Part shown: positions 1-13,344 of the stretch, piece after piece | How the letters are laid out: each line of letters starts with the position of its first letter | How positions within the stretch are numbered: position 1 is the stretch's first letter | Source of the DNA: Lycium barbarum | Taxonomy: Eukaryota; Streptophyta; Magnoliopsida; Solanales; Solanaceae | Assembly: GCF_019175385.1 (NCBI RefSeq) | Contig: NC_083338.1 | Coordinates: forward strand, 90,603,777-90,667,776 | Direction: 5' to 3' | DNA length: 64,000 nucleotides | Program-made: the position numbers and the translations under genes | The notes under the pieces: generated by a model | What the model was told of the DNA's origin: nothing | Databases searched by the model: none | What the model saw: only the letters and a program-made list of their open reading frames with translations

Positions 1-3000
1 TATGTACTGAGTATGTAAAGCATGAAATATAGTAAATAGAAATATATCTGAAGTGAGTAGCATCAGATTCAGTACAAAGACCAAAAATCCCAAGACTTAC
101 TTGTCACATAATTCATCATAAGTTTTAGTAATCATAACAAGGTAGTCATATCATATGTAAGTACATCTATATCGTGTCCCGCCCCTTTTGTAAGGGACTC
201 GGTAAGTAAAATAATGTTATAATCATACATATATATAACGTGTCCCGGCCCTTTAATAAGGGACTCGGTATTAAAATCATAGCCTCATAAACATAAACAT
301 ATACACATATACACATATACACCTATACACCTACCGCGGCCAAGTATCCAGCGGTCAATATCACACATATACACCTACCGCGGCCAAGTATCCAGCGGTA
401 AATATCACACATATACACATATACACCTACCGCGGCCAAGTATCCAGCGGTCAAGAATCCAGCGGCGATACCACACATATGCAATTCATCTTCGGTTCTC
501 TTTTTGTTTTTTTGAAATCTCATTACTAACTATAGCAAGGAACATCTCAGATTTTATGTACATGCGTACTTTAATCATGGTGTAACTTTGAGATCAAGTA
601 TGTCTCTAGTTGTGCAAATATTCAAGAGTAGGAACTTCTATGCATCATTCATTAGTCAATCATATAATAAACTCATGACAATAACATTACAGAATGAAAA
701 GGATCACAAATCATGTTTGGAACTAGAGAGTAGAATTTACCCCAAGGTTCATATCATTTCATACTTACGTCTAGGACATGCCAAGAAAAGAAAGGAATAG
801 GCCTTACATACCTTTAGCGTTTAGTCGTATAATAACTTGTACTTGCTGCCCAATGGTACTTATCCTATATCAAGATATCACAAGCTATGATTAGTTTACG
901 AGGGAATTCGATACGTATTTTGACACTCACAATCCCTTTCTAACATTTAGACGACGTTTCGTTCGCATTCAAACCAACTAGTGCTACAAGCTAATATTGC
1001 TAGTCATTATTTCATGTATCAATCCAAACTTGTATAAACATGATTTAAGGGACTTTGGACAGTCCATACATCATTCAAAACTGTCCCATACTCACGACCA
1101 AACAGCACACACAACACTACAATTTTTTATTTCGCAATTTTCCAACTTCAATTACAACGACAACAACACGTTTACAACATTATTTATGCGATTAGCGGAA
1201 CTGTTTCAGCATCATATTTATTCTTATAACAGCCCACAAACCATTTCAATTTCAACTTGAATCATTAAGCTTCACTTTCACTACACGTTCATAGCAACAA
1301 TCAATATTCAACATTCACTAATTTGCTTCTAACCTTAAAACAATCCACTGTTTTGGACTGCTTGCGTACTTCAATTTGATTTGTTTCTTTAACACCTAAA
1401 TTCACATATTCAACATACATACAGTATACCACAATGTTCATAACAACAACAATCAAAACTTGGCACAAAACAGTCCATAATTTCCCCTAAAACAGCCCCT
1501 TTACACGGCTTCAACACAACTATAACAACTTCATGATTTTCATCCATTCATCCAAACCACAACACATTCAATCCATTTCCAATACATGTACAAGGAGATT
1601 AAACATGATTCCATTAAAGCGTACAACACATGGCTCATTTAAACTTTTTAGAAAACAGTCCATTACAACAACATGTCCAAAACAGTCCATTACCACAACA
1701 TGTCCAAAACAGTCCCTAAACAATGTTCGGAATTCTTGCAAACATTTACGAACATACTAAGCAAACCACCTATGATTCTTACACATTATTTCATGCCTTC
1801 TTTTCATATATTTTCAGTACGTTATGACCAGCTATCCACACGACAAATACAACATCAATTCATACACAACTAAACTACATCGTCATTTCTATAATCCATA
1901 CAACAACTCACAAACGATTTTAGTTTCAACTCCAACCATTAAACACCTTCATTTCCATCATGAAATTCATGATAATAACAATAAAAATATCAAGTAAAAA
2001 CAGTTCACTAACTTCCTCACAAAACAGTCCAATACCAACATACAACATCATAAACCAACTTCTACAATCTTTGTTCATTTACATATGTTGACACCCATTC
2101 AATTCACCAACAATACATACAAAATGAAACCAACCATGGCTTCCCCAAGCTCACGGCTCAACCCCTTACTTCAACCACAACAACAATCCAATAACAACAT
2201 GCATGAATTATACATTCAAATCGTCATGCAACACAAGAACAATAATCATTCTTACCTTATAACTTGTTCTTCACTTTGGCCGAATCTTCAACCCTATTGA
2301 GGTGCTAAACTTTCTTGTTTCTTTTCAACAACTACAACACGTTCTTGTACACTAGATGAGGAGTTGATTTGACGAATAAAACTGATTTTTTTTGGTGGTG
2401 GAGCTTCCATGGCCGTGGCTCTCTTTCTCTAGTTGGAGAAGTTGAGAGCTTCTCTCTCTTGTTCAACTTGTGGCTTTGGGAGAATGAGTTGGCATGCAAC
2501 TTTTGGTCAACAAAGTTAGATATTTTTCTGCCCAAGGGGTCTTGCACGTTCCCCCAACTGAGCATGGGCAAAAATCTGATTTTTGCCATGTGTTTGTGGG
2601 GCCCACACGGCCACAATTGAAAAATTGTGAACATTTAAGTCTTAATCCCCGCTCATCAAACTTGCATAGTCCATATCTCCTTACCCCGATATATTTTCGA
2701 CAATAGGTTTGTTTCATTGAAAACTAGACTCGATGAACTTCGTTTTAGGCTTTTGAAACACCTTAAAACTCCTCATATACTAGGAGATATGCCTCCTACA
2801 ATATATACTAAAATCGGGTCCGAGATTTTATTGAAGTTGTTCCGATTCATTTCGTTTAACTTCTAATCCTCTTCCAACCTCATGTAACCTCTTATGCATA
2901 CATCTACACACTTGTATACATCAATAAATATCCATATACACATCTCGAAAGGTCCAGAGAATCACAATAACCTTAAACATAATTAGAGAACTCACACAGC

Positions 3001-3279
3001 TTCGACGAAACTCCAATCGCAAAAGTATGTTCATATATTTTGTCCATCTTCTATATCATTACTAATAATCTCAAATACTTTAAAAGGTCACTCGCATTAC
3101 CTCATATACATACTCATAACGCGATTTCAAATCCTTTAGGTTACCATGTCACCTCGAGATACTTAACACAACCATATATATAACGATATTCTTACTAACT
3201 CGATTAACTTTCCTTGAACCTTCTTAACTCATTCTTTATTGTTTTAATACAGTAGCACGGATTATTATGGAGTGTAACA
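1..3279 (-). mobile_element. LTR A1, truncated by window edge
   Basis: This is the body of a long Ty3/gypsy-type LTR in minus orientation. It enters the window inside the conserved leader segment (GTACTGAGTATGTAAAGCATG, positions 5-25) and ends at GAGTGTAACA, the complement of the usual TGTTACACTC LTR start. No polypurine tract or internal region follows 3279, so it is a solo LTR or the remains of a truncated element. The part near 2560-2900 is the reverse complement of a homologous stretch in the plus-strand LTR at 22322-23316. It holds a CCGCGG-type tandem repeat and several GTCCCGGCCC modules but no credible reading frame. Confidence 0.75.
320..475. repeat. Tandem repeat with CCGCGG...CCAGCGG units
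   Basis: Three copies of CTACCGCGGCCAAGTATCCAGCGG start at 331, 375 and 427 (spacing 44 and 52 bp), linked by CACATATACAC runs. Each unit carries CCGC and GCGG arms that can pair. A fourth partial copy lies near 452-465. The repeat lies in the LTR and yields only a low-complexity minus-strand frame. Confidence 0.85.
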
Positions 3280-3622
3280 GGCAGGGTCCTGTGTCATACT
3301 TGTTATGTTTTGCTCTCTAGTAGAGGCTCATTGACAGATATGCACAATTAGATGTTCTATGGCCTTCTCGGTCTATATTTATTGTATCATCATCTTTTAT
3401 AGCCTTGTCGGCTTGTATGCTTGGGTTCAACTTGATTACACATGTATATATATCTCTTCGGCTTGTGCCCCTTTCAGCTTATGATATCTATTAGTTTGCA
3501 GATGCCTCATAATGGCCCTCATGGCCCACACTCAGGTATGATTATGTAGTGCATGTATGTCCTGTGGTGCTCGGTAGGTTAGATATGGGTGCCCGTCATG
3601 GCCCTCTGGTTTGGTCGTGACA
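3280..3622 (+). mobile_element. Inverted LTR 3' fragment
   Basis: This piece runs opposite to its neighbours. It ends GGCCCTCTGGTTTGGTCGTGACA, the standard 3' LTR end in plus orientation. The stretch 3340-3470 (GTTCTATGGCC...TATAGCCTTGTCGGCTTG) is the reverse complement of the sequence near 9950-10030 in the solo LTR. It is the distal end of a gypsy LTR whose beginning is missing. Confidence 0.7.
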
Positions 3623-4055
3623 ATCCTCCTCCTGTAGTGGTGTGCACATCTACGTGATGTACCCGGCCGACTATAGCATGACTCGATGTGAGAAAATATA
3701 TACATATATATGTAAATCATGCATGAAAGTCCAAATAAAAGCTATAAATCTATCGGAGTGACGTAAGCTCGGTAAACCTCCAATTTCTATTATAGACTCA
3801 TCATTATCGCTATCTCTCACCTTGAAAGAACAACTGCAATAAGGCGAGATCAACAACAATGAATAAAATAAATAATCATGGAACATACTCAATATTATCA
3901 TAGGGACATCAAGATCCATAAGCTTTAGTATCACTAGAAATGAATTCATCCTCATCATGAAGAGCATTTCACAATAATATCATAAAAACCTTGAGAATCA
4001 TGAGCTTCAAGCATTTTTAGGAATAAGGATATTATGGATATTGTGTGTAGGTTCA
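3623..4055 (-). mobile_element. LTR fragment interrupted by A2
   Basis: This stretch is homologous to the middle of the A2 LTR (about 4830-5100): a CCCGGCC module, then ATCGGRGTGACRTAARCTCRGTAAACC, then the ATTTCTATTATRGA and CCTTGARARTCATGARCTTC blocks. It appears to be part of an older LTR of the same group into which A2 inserted. It has no coding capacity. Confidence 0.6.
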
Positions 4056-6467
4056 GGTCACGACCCGATCGGAGGGCCATGACGGACACCCGGAGCTAAC
4101 TTACCGAACACCACTCATCATACTTTCATAATAATATCTAGGTGAGTCACATGGCTAACTCATAACTACCATGCATCAATAACACAAATTCCATCCGACT
4201 AAGGCACCATTTTATATAAATAGGCATCAACTATATCCATATATATATATATACACACAAAGCTATCAAAATGATATACAAAATACGGACAGACAAGGAT
4301 GAAGGATATCAAGCTACACACATCTACCTACGAGCCTTTACGAAGAGTATGCAATATCATAAATACAGGACAGGACCACGCCATGCCCATATATGTAGAC
4401 AAAAAGAATAATACCAACTATTGCAGCTCTAGATCAACTGGAGCACCTCGATGCAATCACTGATGAAGCATCCTAAAGGTCTGGTCTGTCTCCCTACCTA
4501 CCTACGGGCATGAACGCAGCGTCCACAGACGGGCATGAACGTAGCGTTCACAAACAAAAAGGACGTCAGTACGAACAATGTACTGAGTATGTAAGGCATG
4601 GATAGTAACATGATAAAAGCATGGAGAATAACGTAAGATAAATGAATCATTTGTACCTTATAATACCTTTTAAGACGTTTATCATCCTTACTCAACCTTT
4701 CTCTAAAGAAAACAATCCATGCATGTACATATAATGATAACACACCCGACCATGTAGGTTCGGTGTCATCCATACCCGGCCATTACAAAGCTCGGTGTTG
4801 TTCATACCCAACTGCAGTTGTGTGCGCACAATAGATATCATACCCGGCCATATAAGCTTGGTGTCACAACATAGCTATATACATATGTGACATGCATGAG
4901 TATCCAAAGGAAATATTACAACTCTATCGGGGTGACATAAACTCAGTAAACCCCCTATTTCTATTATGGAATCACCATACTCATCATCATTATCATCATC
5001 ACTATGAAGAGCTTTTATCCATAACATCTTAAGAATCTTGAAAGTCATGAACTTCTAGCATTTCTAGGAACAGGATATTGCGGATATCTTAGATGGCATC
5101 TCCAGAATTTAAATCATCATCATAATCGTTATCATTATCATATCAAGGAACATTGTCAACAATATCATGAAAATATTTAGAATTATGAGCTTTTAGCATT
5201 TATAGAAATAGGAGTATTGTGGATATCATATATAGGTTCACAATAAGGAAATCATGCCTTTAGAAAGAACGGTTAGCCTTACATACCTTTGCGTCTTCTT
5301 AAATACTTAACTTTCTCCTCCAAAGTCCGCAAATCTACATTCAAGAGGATTCACACTAAGGTTAAGTCTTGAAAACACTCTTAAGTTCAAACTAGTGCAC
5401 TTAACGAGCTAAAGAAGTTTGGGCAACATTTCCCTAATTTTATCAACTTCCACTAAAATAAATCAACTCCCAAACAACAATAATAACATTTATAATACCA
5501 TATTCAAGATGTTACATTCAATTCAATCTCAAATTTAACCAAAGTCCCTTTTTCAAGTTCATCTCATGGTTATCTTCTTCACTTCAACACTTATGACTTC
5601 TCCACTTTAATTATTTTCCTTTCCAAGGGTTACTAAACCTTTGCATCCACTCAATCATGTAAATAATAGGGAGAACATACCTTATAATAAAGGAATTTCA
5701 CATTCCTCAACTCCTTTCTAGACCAAGTTCATCACAACTTTGAAGAGAAGCAAGAACAATCTTCTTCCATGGATTTCCGTTGGGTTTTGATGTTGATCTT
5801 CAATCTTGATGATATGGAAAGGTTTGTATTGTTATGGAACATTCAAGAACTCTCAAGAACCCTCTAGAAGTGTGGGGAAATAAATGTCGAAGGTTGGGAC
5901 GAAAATGGGAACCTTTGGGATTTAAAAAGGTGGCAAAGTCGTACCCCCGCACCAATTTGCGGTGGAGATACGGCCTAACATAGTGGATATGTGGTCGCAT
6001 ATCCCCTCCTCTACTTAAAGAGGAGGTTGGGAAGTGAGGCCAGATTATTTGGTGAGTTTCCGGCCAGTTTTCTGCACAGTAAACTCAGTTTGTTACAGCA
6101 AACTGGTCCACAAACTCCGATTTCCGGTGAAAAGTGTTCTTTTCGATTTGTTTGACCTCCAATCCTTATGGAACCTTCTTGGAACTTATATAAAACATCT
6201 TTAACCATCTAAGTGCACTTATAGCTCCCCCTCAAGGTAAGGATAAGTAATTTATAACTCAAATGCTACGAAATCTCCATAAAGCATGACTCAAACTCCA
6301 ATTTCTCCAATGAACTTACTTCCACCGCTTCATATGACTCTAAAAATTTAAGGTATACACTTAAAATTATAAAATACCCTTCCTGGCCTTATAAGGGCTT
6401 CATCTCCACTTTATGTTTTCGTTAATTCACTCATAATTCAAACGTCACGAAATTGCAAGGTGTAACA
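4056..6467 (-). mobile_element. Element A2, 3' LTR
   Basis: A complete LTR of about 2.4 kb. On the printed strand it starts (G)GTCACGACCCGATCGG, a mutated form of TGTCACGACCC, and ends AAGGTGTAACA, followed directly by the polypurine tract. It contains a duplicated copy of the conserved leader motif (GGGCATGAACGCAGCGTCCACAGAC at 4504-4560) and the CAGTACGAACAATGTACTG inverted repeat. Confidence 0.85.
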
Positions 6468-6480
6468 TTCCTCCCCCCTT
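6468..6480 (-). other. Polypurine tract of A2
   Basis: TTCCTCCCCCCTT on the printed strand is a purine run in element sense. It abuts the LTR end, where plus-strand DNA synthesis is primed during reverse transcription. Confidence 0.85.
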
Positions 6481-6745
6481 AGAAACATTCATCCTCGAAT
6501 GTTAGATTCTTAGGGGTTCTACAAAACTTTCGCCAGAGTTTCCCCTGTATTATGCTACTACCATCCTGTCAAAACAACCCAAAATATATATATATATATA
6601 TCGCCTCACTGGACTACAACAACAACAACAGCAACAACAATGGCCACACACGACCAAGAAATCATCGAAAGAAAGCATTACGTACCTGAGGACCATGGTG
6701 CCTCTGTCTGAATCTCCTCTGGGGGTGGAAATAAATGTGGATACC
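6481..6745 (-). pseudogene. A2 3' untranslated region and pol C-terminal tail
   Basis: Only the last stretch of A2 is left before element B interrupts it at 6746. Read on the minus strand from 6745 it gives YPHLF followed by a proline- and glutamate-rich tail. This corresponds to the end of the chromodomain in element E and G polyproteins. The rest is 3' untranslated sequence, including the recurring GCCAGAGTTTCCCCTGTA motif at 6532-6549 and a CAA/CAG microsatellite at 6617-6642. No complete protein is possible. Confidence 0.65.
6484..6503 (-). other. PPT-adjacent stem-loop (A2 copy)
   Basis: AACATTCATCCTCGAATGTT: seven of eight arm positions pair; A at the inner position is mismatched. See the better-paired copies at 29294, 49965 and 56724. 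Confidence 0.7.
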
Positions 6746-9207
6746 TGACACAACCCATTTTAGCCTAGGTCATGCGGGCACCTACCATTCCTCTCTCGGT
6801 AAGCGAACCCTTAACTTAACGTTCACAATCAATAAATATAATAAATAGCGGAAGGAGTAAATGACGTAAGTCTCACAATATAGTATAATCTAGATAAGTG
6901 TGATAGTAAATGAATCCACCCGAGTATCTGGTCTGGTCATACAAGAGCATCTAAATATGAATAACTCTGGTCTGAATAACAATGCATAAATGTCTCAAAT
7001 CATGTCTTAAAAGAAAAGTTAGACATAAATAATAGAAAAGTCTTCGAGGTCAGCGGACGCCATGCTCATCCTAGAAAACTCAAGTAGAAGCTGAGGAGTC
7101 GATCAGCCACGAGTCAGAGAAATAGATCCGACCTGATACTCTGCATTCATAAAAGAATGCAGCAAGTGCAGGCCAGTACAAACAACAATACTGCTAGGCA
7201 TCATAGGCCGACTAAGCATAGTTAACACAATTCAGAAAATAATGCAGATAAAAAAGTAGAACAATCAAGCATGAAACAATATAATCGTAACCGACTATCA
7301 ATCAACACCTATGTAAGTATCTAACCCCAATATAAAAAGTCTAAGTATATTAATTCCTGGAACAATCAACACCATAGAATCAACAACACAATCCACCACA
7401 ATACACTCATCACAACATCTCACTCAACTCATAATGTAATGTAACGCAATAATGATATGAATGTGATGCCATGCCATGCTATGCAAATGAGATGTACACA
7501 TGTACTCCGGATGGAAATATCGACGTCTCGACAGCACAACCCAGTGTGACACGCGATGTCTGAGTGCCACACGTCGCGGATCTTTGCCAAACAGACAGAC
7601 GGAACCCTGGCCAATTGCTCATAGGGGAGTCTCACCGGCACCACTCTGGTGGAACCACACTACAATCGAATTCGGGATAACATTGTAAACGGCCATGCAC
7701 AACGATGCCCGAATATAACCATCAGATATCGGCCTCCTCACAATCACTCAAAGGAGTTATCAAATATCAGTTTCATAAATCAAAGATTCTGGAATTGAAC
7801 CTCGGACATCGGCCTCCTCACAATCACTCAAGTAAAAAGAGTTTATTCAGTATCAGTTTCATGTAAACAACAATTCGGAAAAGGATCTTTGACATCGGCC
7901 TTTTTTACAATCACTCAAGTAAAAGAGTCTATCAAATATCATTTTCGCTCAATCAACGATACCGGATCATCACCGGATATCGGCCATGCATGATAATATG
8001 AGAAAATGCGTGCAATGCATATATCAAACATCAACAAGTAAGCTCAATATCACAAGTACCTCAATGGGGCACGCCAATAATAAATCACATCATAATACCA
8101 ACAGTGGGTATGCCAACATATATCAATAACTCAAGTACCAACAGTGGGTACTCCAATAATGTAGCATAGTACCAATACCAACAATGGGTATGCTAATCCT
8201 ATCCCAAATCAGGACAACAATCGACATTATCTATCTACCAACTACACATGACATCAAGCCAACACCATTAAACAATCAAACAGATATAACGGGGTGGCTA
8301 GTCCCAACGCACATCAAGGCCCAACCTAAGGCAATATCCATCCCAACTTCACACCCGAAGGTTCACATGCTGTCTCCGACATCATAATCTAAACATGTGA
8401 TTCACTATAGTAAGTCTCACCAAAGGTAAACCATAACCTACCTGGACTGCCGAGCTGCAACACCAACAAGTCACTCTATCGCCTTGCCCTTCCTCTGAAG
8501 CTCAGAACCAATATAGTCTAAGCATAATCGAATTCTAAATTGAAAATCATGAATAATGATACTAATATTGCTATGATATCAATTAGGTCCAATTTAACCT
8601 TAGCAATTGGGAAAACGGGCCCACAAGGGCGAAATGAGACATTCACGGGTAAATTATCAAATTGAATCGTAGGTAATCATAACCCTAATCATAACCCAAT
8701 CATTAATTGTTGATTTAGCTCAAGAACTATCCCCAAATCTGATTCTAGTAAAAACCCCCAAATTTGGTATGAACCCTAATTCTCCAAATCTGAAATCCAA
8801 CCTTAAAAGTGAAAGATATATGATTACTAAGCTTAGATTCATCACATTTTAACAGTAACATCATCAATTTATACTAAAATACGCTACGAACGCATCCCAA
8901 CCTATACAAAAATACGCTACGAACGCATTCATGGTCTCAAAATTTCCAACGGAGGTCTCGTTGACTGAGTCAACCAGCGGTGCCTACTTCCCATTTCCCA
9001 TCGAAAGTCCAGAAATGCACCAAAATGCATTCGGATCCGAACCAATCATACATACAAGTTCTAAAAAGTTATTCGAACCTCTCGGAGTTGACGAAACTCC
9101 GGAAAAGGTCTATTGCTCAAAAGTCAACCGTGGTTCAAATGAGTCAATAAACGCTCGGAAGTGGCGAAAGTGCCAAAAGGTCAATAACCACCGAACGAGT
9201 CGTTACA
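6746..9207 (-). mobile_element. Element B, 3' LTR
   Basis: In element sense this LTR starts TGTAACGACTCGTTCGG and ends GGGTTGTGTCA, with TG...CA termini and a length of 2462 bp. Its sequence differs from the other LTRs in the window: it lacks the CAGTAC-loop-GTACTG leader block and has tandem GTGGGTATGCCAA-type repeats at 8050-8200 and repeated TATCGGCCTCCTCACAATCACTCAA units at 7724-7920. No C-rich polypurine tract follows on the printed strand, so the inner boundary is less certain than for other elements. Confidence 0.7.
7722..7990. repeat. Imperfect tandem repeat in B LTR
   Basis: At least three copies of ATCGGCCTCCTCACAATCACTCAA (7726, 7808, 7892; the third reads CCTTTTTTACAATC) recur with about 82-84 bp spacing, each followed by GAGT(T)TAT...TATCAGTTTCAT. 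It is a degenerate subrepeat of the LTR body. Confidence 0.7.
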
Positions 9208-9763
9208 TTAGATATCAATTAAACTTTTGCTCATCGTCGAGCCAAGAAAAGAAAGAAGGCAGGGAAATACCTGAATCAGTGAACAATTGGGGATATCGGC
9301 TATGCATATCGAACTCAGTCTCCCAAGTAGCCTTTTCCACAGGGCGGCGCTTTCATTGGACCTTTACAGAAGCAATCTCCTTGGACCTCAATTATCGAAC
9401 CTGCCTATCTAGGATCGCAATAGGATCCTCGTCATAAGTCAAATTCTCACCAAGAAATACAGAATCCCAACGGACAATGTAGGTACCATCGGCATGGTAT
9501 CTCTTCAGCATCGAAACATAGAAAACCTGGTGAACTCCCGCCAACCCTAGCAGTAAGGCCAACTCATACGCTACATCACCAATACAATTCACGATCTCAA
9601 GCGGGCCAATGTATCTAGGGTTCAACTTGCCCTTCTTACCAAAACTCATAATACCCTTCATGGGTGAAACCTTCAACAGAACCTGATCACCAATAGAAAA
9701 CTTCAAATCTCGAACCTTCCGGTCCGCATACATCTTCAGCCGGTTTTGAGGCGCCACGAGTCT
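9208..9763 (-). pseudogene. Element B pol C-terminus (integrase C-terminal part, chromodomain)
   Basis: From 9763 downward the frame shows the integrase C-terminal region: KMYADRKVRDLKFSIGDQ, then PMKGIMSFGKKGKLNPRYIG (GPY/F module), then the VHQVFYVSMLKRY block. Next comes a chromodomain-like end (NLTYDEDPIAILDRQVR, a stop, then RSKEIASVKV...ATWETEFDM...YPQLF). Stops occur just after ILDRQVR and again at KVQ*KRR, so this copy is dead. Its upstream half lies beyond the inserted solo LTR, at 12421 and above. The chromodomain is what targets chromoviruses to heterochromatin. Confidence 0.85.
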
Positions 9764-12415
9764 TGTCACGACCCAACTGGAGGGCCGCGACGGGCACCCG
9801 GGGCTAGCCCACCCGGGCACCACTTATCTTACTTTCACATTAACATCTAGGTGAGCCACATAGCTAAATCGTACTTTATATCCATCAATCACATTAATCC
9901 CATTGGACAACAATACATTTATATCATCATTGGCAATTGTGCCCATATCAATGTACATAAGCCGACAAGGCTAACAAAATGACATCCAAAATATAGGCCG
10001 ACAAGGCCAAGCACATCTAACCATATATACATGTCTACGAGCCTCTAAGAATATGTAATATCATATAGGCAGGACAGGACCCCGCTATGCCCATAAACAT
10101 GTACACAAAAGAATCAATACCAAAAGCTATAGCTCCGAATGAAATGGAGCTCCGCTATGTAGTCGCTGAGTATATAGCTATGGATCAAGCCTGTCTCCCT
10201 GACCACCTACGGGCATGATGCAGCATCCACAAACAAAAGGACGTCAGTACGAAGAATGTACTGAGTATGTAAAGCATGATCAACATTATTATAGAAGCAT
10301 AATAAGCAACATAAGAAATAGCATAAGATGGGAGATAGTAGTATCATCGTCATAAGCACTTACTTGCTTTTCATAGGGACTTTCCATTTCTAATGTGAGA
10401 TTTTGTACATACATCCGTATTCATATCCGTACTCATATCCATACTCATTTACATTTCGTATTCATAATCGTATTCATACACGTAGTCATATTCATATTTA
10501 TATTCGTATTCATACTCATATCTATACCGTATACATACCCATATCACATACATAGCATTTACATAGCATACCCGACCACGAAGGTTCGGTGTTTCGCGTA
10601 CCCGACCATGGCTTGGTTCGGTTATCATACATACCTGGCCAACCAAGGCTCAGTGTTACACATACCTGGCCCTACCAAGGCTTCAGGGTTATTCGTACCC
10701 AACTGTAGTGGTGCGCGCGCATCATCGTATACATATCTATCTATATATTCTAGCCGGTCGTATAAGCTCGGGGTTTCATGATATCCATACATAGGCACAT
10801 ATACATATAAGCTTATAGGAATCTTTAGCATCATTACTATTATCGTCGTCATCATTATCATCATCACCATTATCGTTGTCATCATTATCGTTATCACTAT
10901 TATCATCGTCATCGTTATCATTATCACTATTATCGTCATCATCATCACATCTATCCTTATAGGATTATTCGTCATATGAGGAATTTAGTGCAATTGTAAC
11001 GTATCAAGAATTTCAAGTTTAGTAGCTTTCGAAGATAGCATCATTTGGAGGACATCATAAACTTATAGGAGATTAGATATTTGGCCAAAGACCCATGCCT
11101 TATGAAAGAAGGGTTAGCCTTACATACCTTTTCGTTCAACTATTCTATGACTTGCACGTTCTCCTCCAATGCTCACGTTTCTACCTTCATTAGAGTTAAA
11201 CTACCATTAGAAAATCGATAGCTAGCATACATAACTAAAGCTAGAGAAAATTGGACAGCATCTCCTTTAATTATACGACTTCCTCCATATCATATATCGA
11301 CTCCCAAACATCAATAATACATTCACAACATCATAACAATAGTCTTTATTCTCCTATATTATCCATATTTCTCAATTCACTTCAAGTCATTCATACCCAT
11401 GGTCATAGCACATGATTACATCCGTTCATATTCAATGTCTATCCCATGTTCTTAACATCATTTATCACATGATTATAATCATAACATATCAAGAATCATT
11501 ACTCAACCCAAGCTGTTACTCAAAGATGACACTATTCCCATATTCAAGACCCATTTTCTATATTCTTCTACAATCCAAGTGTTTCAACTTTCAAATACCT
11601 TAAAAAACATGAAAATACCATAAAACTTACTTTAGATGGTGTGGGAATGAATCTTGAGTGGAAATACTTCATTTGAACCAAACCCTAGTTCTCCTCCAAT
11701 AGAATTTCTTGTGGTCCTCTAACCCTTGGAAGCTTTCTACCACATAAACACTTGATTCTAGTCTTTAATCTTTGTGTTCTCTTGGACCTGGGTGGAATAT
11801 GCTTAGAGAAGGGTTTTTGAGCTCTCAACACTTGTAGAAGATGAAAAATGAATTAAAAGAACCCAAGGCATCTATTTATACAATCACTGAAAATCAGTCT
11901 GTCGGGACTTCCACGGACACTTATACGGTTTGTATAGTATTGTACGGTCCATATAAGTGGTCGTGGTTCACTAACCAGAAGACCATCTCCCTGGTGGGAG
12001 TTATACGAACTCCTTATACTGACTGTATAAAGTTATACTGACCGTATATGTGGTCGTATAACTCCATTTCCCTGAAATGGTTTCCGTCGTTTCGTTTGAT
12101 CTCCAATCCTTATGGAACCTTCTTAACACTTGTATAATACTTCATTAACCATACAATAAGCTATATAGCAGCTCTTCAAGAAATCACCACATAAACATTA
12201 GCTCAATCACGACGGAACAATTCCGATCACGACTTACATTTCGCTTCCTTCAACAAACTAAACATCACATATTCATAGAACCTCGAAATCTTATTGTATG
12301 CACCTCAAGATATCTAATCCTTCGCTTAGCCCTGTAGGGATTTCATAATAACCTTAAGTTCACACTAGCCTATCCACAAGGCAACACACATACACGGAAT
12401 TTTCGAGGTGTAACA
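9764..12415 (-). mobile_element. Solo LTR with AGTCT target duplication
   Basis: A 2652-bp LTR sits alone inside the integrase region of element B. It begins TGTCACGACCCAACTGG and ends GAGGTGTAACA on the printed strand. It is flanked by perfect 5-bp duplications AGTCT (9759-9763 and 12416-12420), and the host pol frame resumes on both sides. It belongs to the same family as the element E LTR. Loss of the internal region fits LTR-LTR recombination. Confidence 0.93.
11872..11880 (-). promoter_or_regulatory. LTR TATA box (solo LTR)
   Basis: In LTR sense this reads TATAAATAG, about 535 bp from the LTR start. A cluster of GTACGG/CCGTATA palindromes lies directly upstream (11925-12060). The same arrangement occurs at 28747 and 46432. 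Confidence 0.65.
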
Positions 12416-12420
12416 AGTCT

Positions 12421-13206
12421 GGCCTGAATAACTCTCACTCTATCAAGGGACTCTCTCAATATATCTATGCTCCCAAGTCGAGCCTCGAACCCATCCAACA
12501 CACCAAGAGATCTACACCTCCTACCATGTAAGGCCTCAAAAGGCGCCATACCAATACTCGTATGATTACTGTTGTTGTACGCAAACTCCAGCAAGGGCAA
12601 ATGTTGATCCCAATGACCACCAAACTCAATAACACATTCTCTCAACATGTCCTCGAGCACCTGAATGGTCTGGGGACGGAAAGTTGTACTAAAGTCCAAT
12701 CGGGTACCCAACTAATCATGAAATGCTCTCCAGAATCGGGAGGTGAAGATAGTACCCCGATTAGATAAAACAAAATTAACGATCTCATGTAATCTCACAA
12801 TATCCCGAATATACATCTTGGCCAACTTCTCCGCGGTGTAAGAAGCCTGAATCGGAACAAAGTGAGCAGATTAGTTCAATCGATCCACTATCACCCAAAT
12901 AGAATCAAACTCGCCAAAGGTCTTCAGAAGACCCGTGACAAAATCCATGGTAATCCTCTCCCACTTTCACTCTTGAATAGGAATCCTCTGAAACACCCCA
13001 CTGGGTCACTGATGCTCATATTTTACCTGTTGACAATCTCCACACTTATCCACAAAATCAACTATATCCCTCTTCATACGGCGCCACCAATAGTGTTGTC
13101 TCAAGTCACGGTACATCTTAGTCACTCCCGGATGAATGGAATAGCGAGAGCTGTGGGCCTCAGATAAGATCAACTGAATGAGGTCACCAACATAAGGAAC
13201 GCATAC
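12421..13206 (-). pseudogene. Element B integrase (zinc-binding and core parts)
   Basis: The minus strand encodes the HHCC end (SSRYSIHPGVTKMYRDL...CGDCQQVKYEHQ, 13006-13206) and the catalytic core down to SIGMAPFEALHGRRC (12421-12711). Two active-site defects are visible. The second acidic residue lies in LSNRGTIF where relatives have TDRGAQF (Asp to Asn). The segment after FRPQT lacks the usual residues that carry the catalytic glutamate and goes straight to IQVLEDMLR. Stops also split the frame. It cannot be a working integrase. The 5' part of B resumes beyond element C at 19848. Confidence 0.85.
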
Positions 13207-13344
13207 TGTCACGACCCAGCTAGGGGCCGTGACGGGTATCCGGATCTAGTTACCGAGCACCGCTCACTCTAATACTTGTCTCGCTCATTTAATACTCTTT
13301 TATCAATTTTACATACCAATTGTAGGAAAATCATATTTAATCAA
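13207..13344 (-). mobile_element. Element C, residual 3' LTR
   Basis: The first 138 bp of the LTR (TGTCACGACCCAGCTAGG onward) survive. They break off inside ATATTTAATCAA and pass straight into integrase coding sequence. The match to the other C LTR at 17472 shows about 7 differences in 137 bp (roughly 5%). The target duplication CATAC is at 13202-13206. The rest of this LTR, the polypurine tract and the pol tail were removed in one deletion. Confidence 0.85.

Noticed and set aside
8931..9437. Plus-strand 168-residue reading frame
   Set aside because: It crosses the B LTR end and runs antisense to the B chromodomain/integrase tail. Composition is random-like and no motif is seen.
10395..10975. 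Plus and minus frames rich in Ile/Tyr/His or Met/Ile/Thr
   Set aside because: Encoded by TCATTATCG-type and TTCATATC simple repeats in the solo LTR.
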